NCBI RefSeq assembly: GCF_018687715.1
Contig: NC_056760.1
Coordinates: forward strand, 26,387,501 to 26,451,500
Reading direction: 5' to 3'
Length of the DNA stretch: 64,000 nucleotides
DNA from: Carya illinoinensis
Lineage: Eukaryota; Streptophyta; Magnoliopsida; Fagales; Juglandaceae
Part shown: positions 44,268-57,379 of the stretch, in pieces
Numbering within the stretch: the stretch's first letter is position 1
Layout of the letters: the number at the start of each line of letters is the position of its first letter
Notes under the pieces: generated by a model
The model's database searches: none
Seen by the model: only the letters and a program-made list of their open reading frames with translations
What the model was told of the DNA's origin: nothing
Made by a program: the position numbers and the translations under genes

Positions 44268-45432
44268 TTATGCTTCTTTTAGGAGTGAGCTTAGTTTTGA
44301 GTTTTTGTTTTTTTTAACAAAGTCTTGAATCTCCCTAGCTTCTATATCCACATGACTTCCTCTCCTTTTCAAACATTCCATCTCATTCACTAAGACCATA
44401 CTAACTAGATGACATACAAGACTGGTCTTCTCTAGCACTTCTTTTCCATTTGGTGTTCTTAATATTCTTAGCCTTAAAGCTACCATGAGTTGCATTAAAA
44501 GAATCAGAGGGGCTTATTAGATTAATACTTGAATTGGCCACCATAGAGGTTGTTGAAAGGGGTGCTTTTGCTTTTCACGACTAGCCAGATTGATTTGTTC
44601 TTTCTTAGATTCCTCATCTTTAGCCAGTACAATCTCACGACTATCTATACAATTCTTTCCCACCAAGTTCTGCAGGCCTCCCTTTTCTGATTGGAAAAAA
44701 TGCAACGGAATAGATACTTCCCCTATGCTAGCTTGGTGACAATTTCCTTTGCTTCCATTCAAAATGTCCATAAAGTCTGGTGTCTTATATGCCTCCTCAC
44801 TACCTGTGGCTATTGTTCCAAGCTTAAATTTGAACCATCCTTTTCTTGTGGTAATTTACTACTTAAGGCTCTTTCAGGACTACCCTGCCTGTTTGTCTAG
44901 GTATTTTCTTTTTCTATTTGGCCCCCATATTTTTTACATGCAAACATATTCGAAGTCGTTGGTGGAGCTTGCAGTCATTGACCATTCTATTGCCTATTAT
45001 CCTCTGTTGGATGGTTCCTTTGATTCATCAATGAACACCCTCTTGTCTTATGTTTGATGACTCGACATTGGAAGGAAAAATTAGGGAGTTTTTCAGACTT
45101 AAAATCAATCCAGAATTGATTACCTCCACTATTAATTAGCCTTCCTCTTGCCAGGGGTTTAGTTATGTCCATATTCACTTTGGCCCTTAGAAATTTGCCC
45201 TAGGAAAGACCCTCTCTATCCACATCCACTTTTATAACATCTCCTAGAGTTGATCCTATTATAGTTCCAATTTCTTTAGACATGGCAGCTAGAGGCATAT
45301 TGTGTAACTGAATAAAAAAAGCTTCTTAGGAGGAGTTCTACCATCAAATTCTTAAAAGCAAATTAGGTATTTGTCAAAATTCCAAGGTCTAGCTAGTAGG
45401 ATTTTTTCTTTATCTATCTCATTCTGATCCAT
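44268..45432 (-). pseudogene. L1 ORF1 remnant with DUF4283 and zinc knuckle
   Basis: It begins MDQNEIDKEKILLARPWNFD, typical of DUF4283-type ORF1 proteins. Later come GKFLRAKVNMDITKPLARGR, then FWIDFKSEKLP and a knuckle-like CRVIKHKTRGC (near 45080). Stops and shifts break it into three or more pieces; the tail frames at 44268-44771 belong to its variable C-terminal part. Confidence 0.7.
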
Positions 45433-45660
45433 TCTCTCCCACTTCTTTTAAAATTATCCATTCTTCTAGGTTCCAATCAAGGTAGTTCCTTTACCATCAC
45501 GAATCTATCTTCTGCGAGCTCGCTAACCTACCAAATCTTTGCTAAAGGAAAGACTTTACCTTACCCTTCAAAGTAGGAAAGGACTAACCGCCTTACCCTT
45601 CAAAGAAGGAAAAGACTTGGGGAGCTGAGGATAGTGGTAAGGTAGCCCTATTGATTGTAG

Positions 45661-46429
45661 TTTTATTTTGATGTATAGTTTGTTGTAGTTTTAATGTATA
45701 TAAAAATATAGGTTGAAAAGTTTTACACATACGTGAGTTCTAAAATATTTGGGTTGATGGATCTTGAAGATATTATTAAAGTTTATAATTGTGTCAACCT
45801 GAAATTAATACAATCACCTTGTTCGAGATGAATGCAACTATTTTATTGTTGTAAAAATTGGGATTGAAATAAATGCACTTACGGTTCATTGAATATGATT
45901 TGTAACAATTAATTTTGCTTACAATCCAATAAAAATGAAGATAAAAATTAAACAAATAAAGGTTGATGACAATACCATCTCATCCTGGTTGGATAAAAAT
46001 GTGATATGCAAAATCTTTCTATCATATAGGTTGTTGGAAATTATGAAAATAAAAATAAAAAATTACTTAAAAAATAAATAAATAATATTCATTAAAAAAG
46101 AGAAATAATAATATTTTATAATCATAGAGAGTGAAATAGCTAATTAATGTAGCGTTTAAATTTTGAATGGATAGTCAAAAGTCAAAAGGGGATATATTAG
46201 CCAAATTTTGCTTAAAGTTTTACCTTAACTATTGCTAAAAAGCAATTAAGAATTCATTGCTAAGACAAAGAGATAGAGTGATAGGTTTCTTATATATGGA
46301 AATTACGGATAGAGACAGACAAAGCTATAAAGTGAGCATTGGTAGTGAAGTGACTAAACTTTGGAGCCATGATCATTAGATAAATATACTTACGAATATA
46401 TTCTTGATGGCATAGAGGTCATTGTGGGG
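45661..46429. other. Spacer without a recognised gene
   Basis: AT-rich; no supported feature. Confidence 0.4.
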
Positions 46430-46859
46430 TTTGGTATTTGGAGGATTATTGGGATGAAATTGTTGTTTTAGCCCAATCTATTAATTGTAAATTTTAGCAT
46501 GTCCTACGTGAAGGTAACAAAGTAGCGGACTGGTTGGCTAAACCTGGCGTGGTCGGTGTTTTTTCGGATTATTCTAATACTTTTTCCATGCCTCGGGTCC
46601 TTCAAGGTTTAATTCGGTTAGTTTATCAGGGATTCCTTCTATACGTTGTTGTTAAGTTTGGTAGTGGTGGTTCTTGTTTTTTTTTTTTTTTTTTTTTTTG
46701 GTTATAGTTTCTTTCTTGTTTTGTCTGGAAGTTTTCTTTTATTACCACAGTTTTCCTCCGCCATAAGTGAGGGTTTTATTAATAAACCCGGGCGAGCATC
46801 ACTATTAGACAGGTGATTGCTCACTCTTCTTAAAAAGAAAAAAAGAAAAAAAAAAAAAA
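46430..46859 (+). mobile_element. LINE 3' end with RNase H tail and poly-A
   Basis: EIVVLAQSI and HVLREGNKVADWLAKPG are the end of the RNase H domain that some plant LINEs carry. A 3' UTR and an A-rich tail (46832-46859) follow. It is 5' truncated; one in-frame stop lies before HVLREG. Confidence 0.65.
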
Positions 46860-48985
46860 CTCTTCACCATCATCATCAAATTCTGGGCATATTCAGATGA
46901 GTATATAGAAGATAGATTATTTAGTACAATCTTGAATCTTAATGGATGGTGGACATGATTATGTCTAATTTTAGGTAGTTTGAAGGTGTAATGTATAATC
47001 CGTTGGTATTTTAGGGTGCAAAATGTAAAACGCTTATAACTATTTAGAGGGTAAAAAATGGTTTTATTCTATATAAATTAATTAGATGGGTTGTTTGGAT
47101 AGTAAAATGAGGTGAGATAGTTTTCGATAAAAGTTGAAAGTTGAATAAAATATTGTTATAATATTATTTTATTATTATTATTATTATTATTTTAGGATTT
47201 GGAAAGTCTTGATTCAGGCGAGCTCGCTTACCAATTCCATACCAATGGCTGATGTGGAAAATGAAATGTTTCGTTTCATTGAAGACAAATTTTGGGGCGT
47301 ATGGAGCGAGAACAAAATTTCAAACAGTGCATATCGTTCTGCCTCCCCCATCTAAAGACTACAACTTTATTCTTCTCCCCCATTGAAATCTCCTCCCTCA
47401 TGATCTGAAACCAATGAAATCTCCTCCCCATCAAAATCCCTTGCAGGCTTGCAGCCCTAACCGTAACCTTTTGCAGCCCTAACCCTAACCCGTCATCACA
47501 GCCTTAACTCGTACCTGTTGCAGCCCTAACCCTTTAGCCCGTCGCAGTTCTAACCTCCCTACTCATCGTAGTCCCTCCCCCATCGCAGTCCATTCCTAGA
47601 TATTCCTCGTCGCATTCCTTCCCCCGTCTGTAAGTTTCGATTGTTTGGATATTCTAGTTAAATGTATTAAGCTTTCTGCATTCTGTCGATGATAAGGAGT
47701 TTTAATTGAGTGTAGAATAATTATTTTGGAGATGTGAAATGCTTCTTGAAATTGTACAGATTTTCCTTTTTGGGAGATTTTTCTATTTAGTACATAAACT
47801 TATTCTAGATTGTGTGTAGTACCTAGGTGGAGAGACTTTTGAGTCACACCCAACAAAGCTTCAATGTTCCACAGGCTTTTTTAGTTGGTCTCACATTTTC
47901 ACAGTGAGCTACATTTTTTGGCAAGCAATTTGTGGAGCATATGTCTTAGCAAGTTTGATAATATTGCCCTAGTAATGCACATTTGAGATAGAGACTTCAA
48001 TTGGTATTGGAAAATTCATTGCAAAAGTTCTTGGCTTTGCAATGTCTGTTTCATTTTCAACTTATACACCACTTTCATCACCTTTTAACTATGTTGCTGT
48101 TTTTTTTCTCTTAAGCCTCTTGTATTATGCCTCATGCAGCTTTTGCCTTCAAATACCTTAACTTGTGCATGTGATACAAGCAGTAAGTCCCTGTTTTCAT
48201 TCCTCTTTTTATGCTATAAATTTTTTTTAACGTATGATGTTTTTTGTGCCTCTGATATTCTTCATCATTTGGTGCTTTAACCTTTGAAGGACCTTGGGGA
48301 TTTGATTTTGGAAACTGGATATAGTATCTCTAATTCCTTGCAAGTTTGTTTTTGAGTTGTATTTACCCTGCTAATTAAGTTGCTCGATGGTGTGATCTGA
48401 AACATTGAAAGAGGCAATTTTTTCCTTATTGATTGGATCACAATTACCTGCAGAACTTGTTCTTAGGCCTTGTGATTTTAACAGCACTTTCATAGCTCTT
48501 CAAATTTTTGTTCCTTTTCACTTATCCTTAGATTGAAGACCATGTATTGCTTAATAGTTGTACAAATGGTTAAGATTTTTTAAATATTTGGTGAATTTAT
48601 TTCATGCCTTGGACTTGTTAAGAAAGTAACAAGATTGCCATAATCTTTTCCCCCATTCCAAATGAAATTCTAATTGCTGAGGTTTGTGGTGATAGTATCA
48701 ATATTTGTTAGCGGCTTAGTGTCCCTAGCTTTCAGTACATGTCTTGTTAATTTAGAAGTATTTTTTTAATATTCTAGATGATGTGTAATACCTAGTTGCT
48801 TTGCATTCTCTCAAATACTTCTAAACCCCACCAAAAAACAGTGATTGAAAGACTTTTTTTTTTTTTTAAACAACAGTATAATCCATTGGCATCAAAGTTA
48901 CCAATGGAGAGCATTTGGTTGGTAGACTTTTTTTAATTTCTTTGGTTCATTTCTTGACATTGTTTATGGGATGTAGATTGGAAAC
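46860..48985. other. Spacer and possible 5' region of the GRF pseudogene
   Basis: A MITE fragment lies at 47090-47205 (TTGTTTGGATAGTAAAATGA). A short frame (about 47246-47356, MADVENEMFRFIEDKFWG) is protein-like but unrecognised. CAGCCCTAACCCTAACCC near 47480 is telomere-like only by chance. The rest reads as intron-like T-rich sequence. Confidence 0.4.
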
Positions 48986-49384
48986 ATGTTTGTTGAAGAA
49001 AAGGTATCATCGTTAGTTTCTTTATCTTCTTTTGTTAATCATACTTCGAGGAACAACCCAATGTGCACTTGTGGGAAGCTCGCTTCATTTCAAACATCGA
49101 ATACACCAAGAAATTTGGGGCAATCATTATTTGGGTTTTCATCAAAACAATACGAAGGTACAAACAATTTTAATTACAGTGACGGGCATTTGGGTTTAAT
49201 CCAAAATTTTGATATTTTACATACTTGTCATTTGTTTGTTTATAATCAGGGGTTACCATACTGCAACTATTTCAAATGAGCAGATAGAGGTGAGGAAAAA
49301 GAAAAAGAACTTCTAAAGATAAAAATTGAAATGTTATGGAAGGAGGAAGAGTTTCGAAAGGCAACAAGCAAACATCCAGCATGA
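48986..49384 (+). pseudogene. GRF-type zinc-finger protein, broken
   Basis: PMCTCGKLASFQTSNTPRNLG followed after a possible 92-base intron (49158-49249) by LPYCNYFK matches the GRF zinc finger (CxCG...TS.T..N.G..F...C.YF.W). Members are small plant proteins of unclear function, and GRF fingers elsewhere bind nucleic acid. Defects: the third position expected to be Cys reads GFSS, the W after CNYFK is a TGA stop, and the reading frame across the intron does not join. A Lys/Glu-rich coiled-coil-like tail follows to a TGA at 49382. The relic may be a dead copy of a multi-copy gene family. Confidence 0.6.
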
Positions 49385-52300
49385 ATGCACATTTCTTTGT
49401 ATCTATTGGGCAATTTGTATATTAATTTGTTTGTACGTGATATAATCACAGTGAATACCCACTGAATGGGAACTTAGTGTATAAATCTGAACACTTGCGA
49501 ATATGTGCTTTAGACTAGTAGTTCTAGAAATGCTTAGAATCTGTACTACACAATTGTAAGAAATATTTATTGAGTATTTTGGATCATGTGGGACACTACT
49601 TTTGAAACTGTATGCAATTCAAAGTATCAATGAAAGTGACTCCTAATTCTTTTGGTAGGCTCCTCGTAGTTAAGTGCTGATCACCCACAATTATGTTGAT
49701 GGTTGATTTAATCTTTCTTTGTTTCCAATCATTTAAACCAGTGTTGTTTTCAATATGACAGGAACCATAGTATCCATATGCCACTAGTTAAGCAAACTTA
49801 TGGAAACCGACTAGACCATAAAATTAGAGTGCTATTTTCCTATACTTTATTTAGTATATATGTTCTTGATAGTGAACAATAAGGTTGACGCCTTATTTAA
49901 GATGCACAAATAAACAAAATCTGTGAAGAATATTTTTAGGCTTTGTTTCTAGTTCAATAAATCATATTACATTTAGCAGAGACAGAGAATTTGTAAATTT
50001 ACATTTCAAAATACAACAATTTAAGTTAGATTTTGCCAACAAAATGGTTGGTGATCTGCTTCAATAGCTCAAGTTAGCCATTGAAAAATAATTACAACAA
50101 CTCAAGTTGGTGATTTGCTTCAAGTTACCCATCTCTTGCTCGATTGGCTCTATAAATCTTGCCAATACATCATCACCCAAGATACTAGACACCAAGCTGC
50201 TTGACTCCCCCATTGTTCTTCCCCTTATTCTTCCTATTTTTATACAAAAGTGCCATGAATCTACTCATTTTCTTCCTGAAATCAAAACACACAACAGTAG
50301 CCAAGAAAAGTTTCATTTCATTATGATCTCATGTATACTATATGTATGCTAAATGGTAAAATCTGATCATGATGTCTTCCCAAAACTCAAATGTGGTGGC
50401 TGCTTAATTTTGATTGTTAAAACAATTGAAAGCTAACCAATAGTTTTTCGATATTTCAATCACCAAATCAATTATATATGCTCAATTGATGGAAAAAATT
50501 AAGATCAAACTAGATTTTAAAGCAAAAAATTGAAAAGAACTATTAGTACTCAAACCCAAGCTAACTGAAAAGCCATAAAGAAAACTTCCTTTAGAATCAC
50601 ATATATATTAATACTCCACCACACCCAGTAGGGCCAAAACTATTTCCTTTAGAATTAGCTTGATCATCACAAAGTATAATTCTAATATATAATCAACATG
50701 CATGTACACACCCCATAAAGTGAGATTTTTTTTTTCTCCATATGTAATAAAATTAGAAATAATATTAGTGCATAAGCATTCCAAATACAAACCACAAGTG
50801 GTAAAATGTAGACCACCTTTCCCATCTTGACTAATAGCCACAATTGTGTCCCAGACAAGCTATCTGGCTGGCTTCCATTCACTCTAAGTTGCATCTATGA
50901 ACATAATATAACAGTTAAAAATAAACCAAAATACTCACAAAATCAAAACATTTAGAGAGTATGACCAAGTTAAACAAGATGGTTTACACTTTCTTGAGTC
51001 TCAATCACTACAGAACCTAACTCGGTTCCACTAAAGTCTACAACTTCGGTAGTGTTATGAGGTGGCTAAAAATACATAAAAAAAATATTATATCAAAGTA
51101 ACTCGTAGAGTATATATTTTTCCTAGCATTAAAAACACAATATAATTTAAAAGCAGTAAGAGGTATGTAACCTAAACGGGAACACTTTGTTGTGTCCCAA
51201 CAACTGTTTGCCCAAATAAATTCCTACATGTGTCAACAACTTCACTATCTCTTCCATATAAAGCAAAATATATATATATATATATATATTATTACTCTTA
51301 ACAAACAATTACACAATATGAAGGTAAAATATTTAGAATTGAGCACTGAGTTTATCTGTTTACATTTTCCTTTCTGAGTAGCCTTCTTTGTCGTGGGTTC
51401 GACTATCTTAATCATTGATTTTTTTTTTTAAGAAATGGCAATATGCCTTTGCCTCTCACTACAAGGGGACTCAGTATTTTTTTCAAACTCCCAGCTTAAT
51501 GGGAGGAGATAAAATGGTGAGAATCGAGGTAACGCTAGTATATAATTTAAGTATACTAATTTTAAAATGCTTTTACAATTTAGAACCCAAGACATAGTCT
51601 GAAAACTCAAGCATAGAATCCTAAGAAAATTAGAAATAAATAATGATAATTTATTGCAACTTAATAATCTAGGGCAAAACAGAAAAATTGTAAACGTAAC
51701 CATCCTTCCCCAACTAGAGAGCATCACAATTGAATTCAACATTTTGTTCGTTTGGCTTTGATTCTGCCATTGACATATAATTCACATGAGGTTTATTGTT
51801 GTATTAACTACATTACCAATATTGAACCCAAGAAAAGCCAGTGTTGAACTTGTATTTACCATTATCCTAATTTTATAAATTATATTCATATTTTTATCTT
51901 TCACCTAATGAATTTAAATTTCTCTAAATTTATCGAGAAGAAAGTTATAGTCAAAATAAAAGGCACACTTATAATTAACGTAACATATCATATTAAAAAA
52001 ATTCAAATTCAAAATTCCATAGAGATGGATTCCACTTAGATGCATGTTAGTGATGTGGGTAGAATGCATGTATGATGCTCATGATAAATGAAGTGGGTTC
52101 TTCTTCTTCTTGTTCTCCACTCACTACATAATAGAAGACATGGCAATAGGGAAGAGTCTAACATCTAGGTACTTTGCTAAACAAATATGAACTTAGAAAC
52201 ACAGGAAATCTACGCCTGAGGACAATTGGAAAATAGAGGTGAATCAATTAATCACAGTTCGATCCTAAAATGTCAACTCCTTGATTCCAAAAATAGAAAA

Positions 52301-53389
52301 TTTTCCGTACGTTAGCAAATATTGTTCTGCCCACCACCATCTATCTTGCAAAACATTGCACCGAATAATAGAATAATGAACTAATAGTTAAAAAAAAAAA
52401 TATTCAGTTTTATTGATGGTACAGGTATTGGCGTGGTTGAGCAGTGGCAGATGCAACAATAGCGGAATGTAGGGGAGGACACAGGTGGAGTGGGAGTGGA
52501 TGGAGGGGTTAGATCAACCACCCGGTTCGACTCTTTTCCTCGATCCGCAGCCTCTGGAACTATATGTTATGTTTGGCTGTAAAAGAATAACACTTTTATG
52601 GTCAGTAAGGTAAAGGAAAACTCTTCTCATTTATCTTCAAGAAAAAATGGTGAAAATTTATATTCTTTTTCAGATTGACAATAAAACTAAAAAAGTAGAA
52701 GCGAATACCTTTTCGGTAAGATGATTTTTATATGTGAAAGTGGTATGCTGGGTGTGAGGCTTGCTAAGACTCTTATGTACTTTAATGTAAAGTTTGAAGT
52801 TGAACAAAGATAGTTGTGCAGTACTCCAGGAAGATATCAATCTGAACAAGCAGCTGCAGATAGAGTAAGTGAGAAAGGAGTTGGCGATCAGTGATAAAAA
52901 TGACAAAGGAGATCCTTGGAGGTGGTCGCAGAGGAGCAGCCACAATGGAGGGGAGAGATGAAAATGGCAGAACTCACTTGGTACTTCTTTCTTCTTTCTT
53001 CATATATTTCGTTTCCCTCTTTTTTCATTTTTTCTAAATGGCCCTGCCATGTCAGCATTGGTGCGACAATGGTACGTAGATTTGCTTGTCTGTAGAAGAA
53101 CTGTTTGCAATTTCAAAAAATTGAATTGTTTATTATATTTTGTGTAAAAATTTAAAAAAAAAAATGTAATAATAATATGAGATAGTTTATCAATACAAAC
53201 CGCCTCTTTATATAGTTCAAACAGGTCGATACAATAACATGACTTAAATCGCTAGCTAGGGTACTTGATTTTCGCCAGCTCATAATCCACATGATAATGA
53301 CTGTTTGCGTCGACTTTTCATCAATTCAATCAAGGAGTTGATGCCGTACGGGCCACCATGCATGCATATAAGAGTAATATTTAATTATT
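49385..53389. other. Four-kilobase spacer without a supported gene
   Basis: AT-rich with scattered minus-strand frames of 60-104 codons (for example 50608-50894 and 51428-51742), none with a recognised motif. A TA microsatellite lies at 51269-51290. Bases 52440-52560 and 52670-52990 are less AT-rich but show no conserved protein. Confidence 0.4.
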
Positions 53390-53558
53390 AGAGTAATATT
53401 ACATACAGTTGTAGAGTGTGCAAACCAGTCATTTTGAAAAATAGTGGAATATACTATTAAAATATTAATTTTATTTATGTGGGTCCCCTATTTACTCATT
53501 TTTTCAAAAAAAATTATGCAACGCTTACGTACTCTACGACTGCAAATTTCATTTCTCT
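53390..53558. mobile_element. MITE with AATGCTACATACAGTCG-type ends, copy 3
   Basis: Left end GAGTAATATTACATACAGTT, right end CTACGACTGCAAATTTCATT. Internal layout (GTGGGTCCCC, TTTTTCAAA) as in the other copies. Confidence 0.6.
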
Positions 53559-54090
53559 AATAATTAATATGTAAATTCTTTTCTAGAAAAAAGTAAAGAG
53601 TACTCGCTTTAATTTTATATATCTTTATCCTTCGGGAATTAGTTCCAACTAGCCAGTTGAACCTAATTTGGCCAATTGATCCCAAGCTAGCTTGATTATT
53701 ACAAAGAAATATTATGCCAGGCCCAAGGTCAATACTTGATCATGATCGGCCAATCAAATGAATGTATAAAATTATGCATACTAGTAAAACTTAAGAGTTG
53801 CTTTTAAAAACAATATATACTTGCCACTTTCGAACCAGGCAGGAATTAATTAAGATGTAGGTGGAATTCGGTCCGGTATGATTTGGTCTGATTTGTTTTA
53901 GGGGTTTTCTACCCTGGACAGGACCAAAACAGCCTAAGGACCAGGCCGGTCCGATCGGCCCAGTCGGTCTAACATTTTTTTTAAATCGATTAATAAAAAA
54001 AAATTTATTTAAAATACTAAATTAAAATTAAGTGACTTATTAAATGAAAATTACATAATAAATTGTACAATTATTAATATATACTAATAT

Positions 54091-55489
54091 TGTTGCTCAG
54101 ATGACTAACACAAGAAGGGGGTGAATTGAGTTGTATTAAAAAAAATAACAATTATAAATCAAATATACAATATAAAATATAAACAAAATACGAAATAATA
54201 ATAAATATAAAGATTAATGGTAAGAGAGAAGCAAATTCAGTATGTTAACGAGGTTTGGCCACACTACCTACGTCCTCGCCTCAAGCTACCCCTTGAGAAT
54301 TCTCAAATTCACTATTCGACCTCTTTCAGGTGGAGATAGAAACCTATTACACCTTTGAACAACACCGCTACAAAGGATCCGTGTAGAACATCCTCTACAC
54401 TTGCAATCACCTTACACGTGGTGATTCAACTATTCTCTGTGTAGAACACTTTCTACACGCACAAGGGTTATACACACCCTTTTACTGATACAAGAGCTGA
54501 TAATGGGTAGGTTATCAGAAAACACTCATCAATGAGTGAAATAAGAACAATACAGCGCAAACTATATCTCTCAAAATGAATAAGAATTAAGGTTCAATGC
54601 TTAGAGAAGAGAGAATGAAAGTTTTGAATGAATATTGTATGCTCTGGATGTTGTAAATGTGAAGCTCTCAAATGATCTATTTATAGGCATATGAGACTTC
54701 ATATTCAAATTTAAAAAGATTCACATGTCAAAGACAACATCATTCACTTTTTCAAAAAAATTCAAATAAAAGGTTCTTCTTTTTCAATTGTCAAAGACAA
54801 CATCATTCATTTTTCAAAAACTTCAAACCTAATTTTTTACTTTTGGCATATGACAAAAGGAGTACACTTTCATTTTCAAAAAATTCAAACCTAATCTTTT
54901 TACTTTTTGCATATGACAAAATGAGCACTTTACTTTTCAAATTTTTCAAACCTAATCTTTTTACTTTTTGCATATGACAAAATGAGCACACTTTACTTTT
55001 CAAATATTTCAAACAAAAACATCTACCTTTTGTATAAGTCAAAAAAAGTATCAATCACTTTTAAAAATATTCAAATAAAACATGCACATGTGAAAGATGA
55101 CAATCAATCATCTTTAATATTTTCAAAGTTCAAACCTTTAATCATGTAATGCATATGTGAAAGATGACAATCAATCATCTTTCAAAATTTTTAAATTTAA
55201 TTTTCAAAATATTCATGCACATGTGGAAAATGTATTTTAATGCTTTATGATAAAAAATTAATTTTGAGCCTTAATCCTAATTTTGAATTTTTAAAAGATT
55301 TAAACATTACTCTATTACTTTAATGTGAACTTGTTTCCTTCTTGCTCATGCTTGTTTCCTTGATGTGCTTGACTCCATTGTGTAGACAACGTGAGATTGA
55401 GACTCTTTTATTATTTGAATTCATTTGTTATTATCAAAATCCATATGTAGATATATAATTACACAAAACTTGAAACCTTGGGTTCAACA
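54091..55489. mobile_element. Solo LTR inside the hAT-like element
   Basis: TGTTGCTCAG at the left, GGTTCAACA at the right, with a perfect 5-bp duplication AATAT (54086-54090 and 55490-55494). It contains the plant repeat words AGAAGGGGGTGAATTGAG and CCTACGTCCTCGCCTCAAGC. No second LTR or internal region. Orientation not determined. Confidence 0.78.
54815..55030 (-). repeat. Imperfect tandem repeat of about 62 bp in the solo LTR
   Basis: Three to four units, each with TACTTTTTGCATATGACAAA-like sequence (starts near 54840, 54903, 54964). The 83-codon minus-strand frame here is a product of this repeat. Confidence 0.75.
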
Positions 55490-56103
55490 AATATTATATA
55501 TTATAGTTATATATTAAAGAATATAATAATATATTGATCTAAATATATATAGTTATAGACTTAGTACCAATAATATAACTAATAACTATACTAGTATTAT
55601 TACTAATATACTATATGTTAGTGATAAATTGGTAATACTATATTAAATAATACTCTATGTAGTTATAGTGATTTAATACTAACATATTAAGTTAACTATA
55701 CTAATACTATTATAAATTTATACTATAACTCTTATAATATGTTAACATATTAATATATACTAGTATTATATATTATAGTTATACATTAAAGAATATAATA
55801 TTTATGTAATATTGTGATATATTAATAATTAATTATTTACAATTATTTCTATAAATAATATTATATATATTTTAATTTTCATTCGATTCAGTCTGGTCTG
55901 ATCTGGTCTGGGGTGAAAAGCCCTTAGACCGGGGACTGAATCAAATAAATTAGGTCCTATGTAATTTGGACCAGACCGGTCGAATCTCTCCCCTATTAAG
56001 CTGTATCACATGTTTAAAGTTTTATCGTGAGTATACGTCCTAAATAATTTTAATTATCTTCTATTTTATTATTATGAATCACAAGGTGGTTAGGCCATAT
56101 ATT

Positions 56104-56283
56104 TTTAGAGAAATAATTTGTATAAGTTTCAAATAGACCAGATCCATACAAGTTCTTGTAAAAAAGGTAGATCCAACTTAAAAAAAGTGTAAAACATTAT
56201 TTTTTATTAGTGGAACCCAATTTTTTACAAAAGGCTTATATTAAGACTTGTCTATTTGAGACTTGTACTAAACATTACTTATA
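56104..56283. mobile_element. Foldback MITE
   Basis: Left arm AATAATTTGTATAAGTTTCA then AATAGAC; right arm GTCTATTTGAGACTTGTACT then AAACATTACTT. About 24 of 30 terminal bases pair. Confidence 0.55.
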
Positions 56284-56395
56284 TTCTTAAGTGCTTTTAT
56301 ATATAAATTTACCATTTAGATGTAAAACTACTTCAAACATAACACGATTGGTTGTATTATCGAGGATGACAGAACTTTTAATGAATAATAATACT

Positions 56396-57358
56396 TGTTA
56401 GAATATTACATACCATACTTATTATAGAATATATTCACAATATTCTAATATACATGTTAATATAACTTATTTTTTACCATATTTAGTTTATTGTCAATTA
56501 CTTTAATTTATTGTATTTCCATTATTTCTCTAGCCTCATTCATCTATAAATAGGGATCGATGTTATGTATTCAACAATAATTGAGCATAGAAAATATAAA
56601 ACTCTCAAAGTCTCTCCCTCATTCTCTCTTCACAATCTCATTTTTTATTTTATTTTATTATATTTTCTAGAATCTTGCGAATATATTCTATAATAAGTAT
56701 GGTAATATTCTAATATATATATATATATTATTTTGAAGGCTAAATCTTTACTATTCTCAATTGTTATTTAATACGTAACATATGTCCTTATTTATAGGTG
56801 AATGAGGCTAGAAAAAGAAGAAAAATACAATGATACTGACTGATTTATACAATAAACTAAACATGGTACAAAATGAGCCATATTACCATACATAATAGAA
56901 TATTATGAACATATTTTATAATATGTATGGTAATATTCTATAATAAAATAATATCAAATCCAATGTTACAATATTACCATACCTATTATAGAATATATTT
57001 ATAATATTCTAGTATGTACGGTAATATGATTTATTTTCTACTATATTTAGTTTATTGTGTAAATCAATTAGTATCAATTATCATATTTGATTTATTATAT
57101 TTCCATGATTTCTCTAACTCCATTCACCTATAAATAGGTACATATGTTTTGTATTTAACAACAATTGAGAATAGAAAAGATGTAACCCTCAGTCTCTCTC
57201 ATTCTCTCTTCTCAATCTCATTTTCTATTTTATTATCTTTTCTACATGGTATCGTCATATTACTATACATACTACAATATTATGAATATATTATATAATA
57301 AGTATGGTAATATTATAATATTACCATATAATCGAGGATGACAAAATTTATAATAACT
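56396..57358. mobile_element. Cluster of three copia LTR remnants in alternating orientation
   Basis: Copy A (56396-56670, +): TGTTAGAATATTACATACCA, then CATCTATAAATAGGGATCG and a CTCTCCCTCATTCTCTCTTC leader. Copy B (about 56970-57246, +) has the same order and ends before TGGTATC at 57247, a tRNA-Met-type primer site. Between them, copy C (about 56735-56960) is the same sequence inverted. The outer flanks TCGAGGATGACAGAACTTTT (56360) and TCGAGGATGACAAAATTTAT (57332) are also duplicated. Confidence 0.6.
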
Positions 57359-57379
57359 AGATGATGGCAAACTTGACAT

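Larger units (their letters stand above)
40412..45660 (-). mobile_element. L1-type LINE, minus strand, split by an hAT-like element
   Basis: From right to left: leader (to about 45433), ORF1 with DUF4283-like and CCHC regions, ORF2 endonuclease, RT and C-terminal region. It ends without a visible poly-A tail where a gypsy LTR fragment begins at 40411. The hAT-like element at 42416-43313 interrupts the region between endonuclease and RT. This family differs from the L1 in RNH1, since its ORF1 has a zinc knuckle. Confidence 0.8.
53858..55995. mobile_element. hAT-like element split by a solo LTR
   Basis: Left end TAGGTGGAATTCGGTCCGG, right end ACCGGTCGAATCTCTCCCCTA. The 8-bp flanks are TTAAGATG (53850-53857) and TTAAGCTG (55996-56003). 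Taking out the LTR and its duplication leaves about 735 bp, close to the 749 bp of the intact relative at 59061. Confidence 0.75.

Noticed and set aside
47455..47490. Telomere-like CCCTAACCCTAACCC
   Set aside because: Only two or three units and not the plant CCCTAAA repeat; probably chance.
54803..55054. 83-codon repetitive minus-strand frame
   Set aside because: Produced by a 62-bp tandem repeat in a solo LTR.
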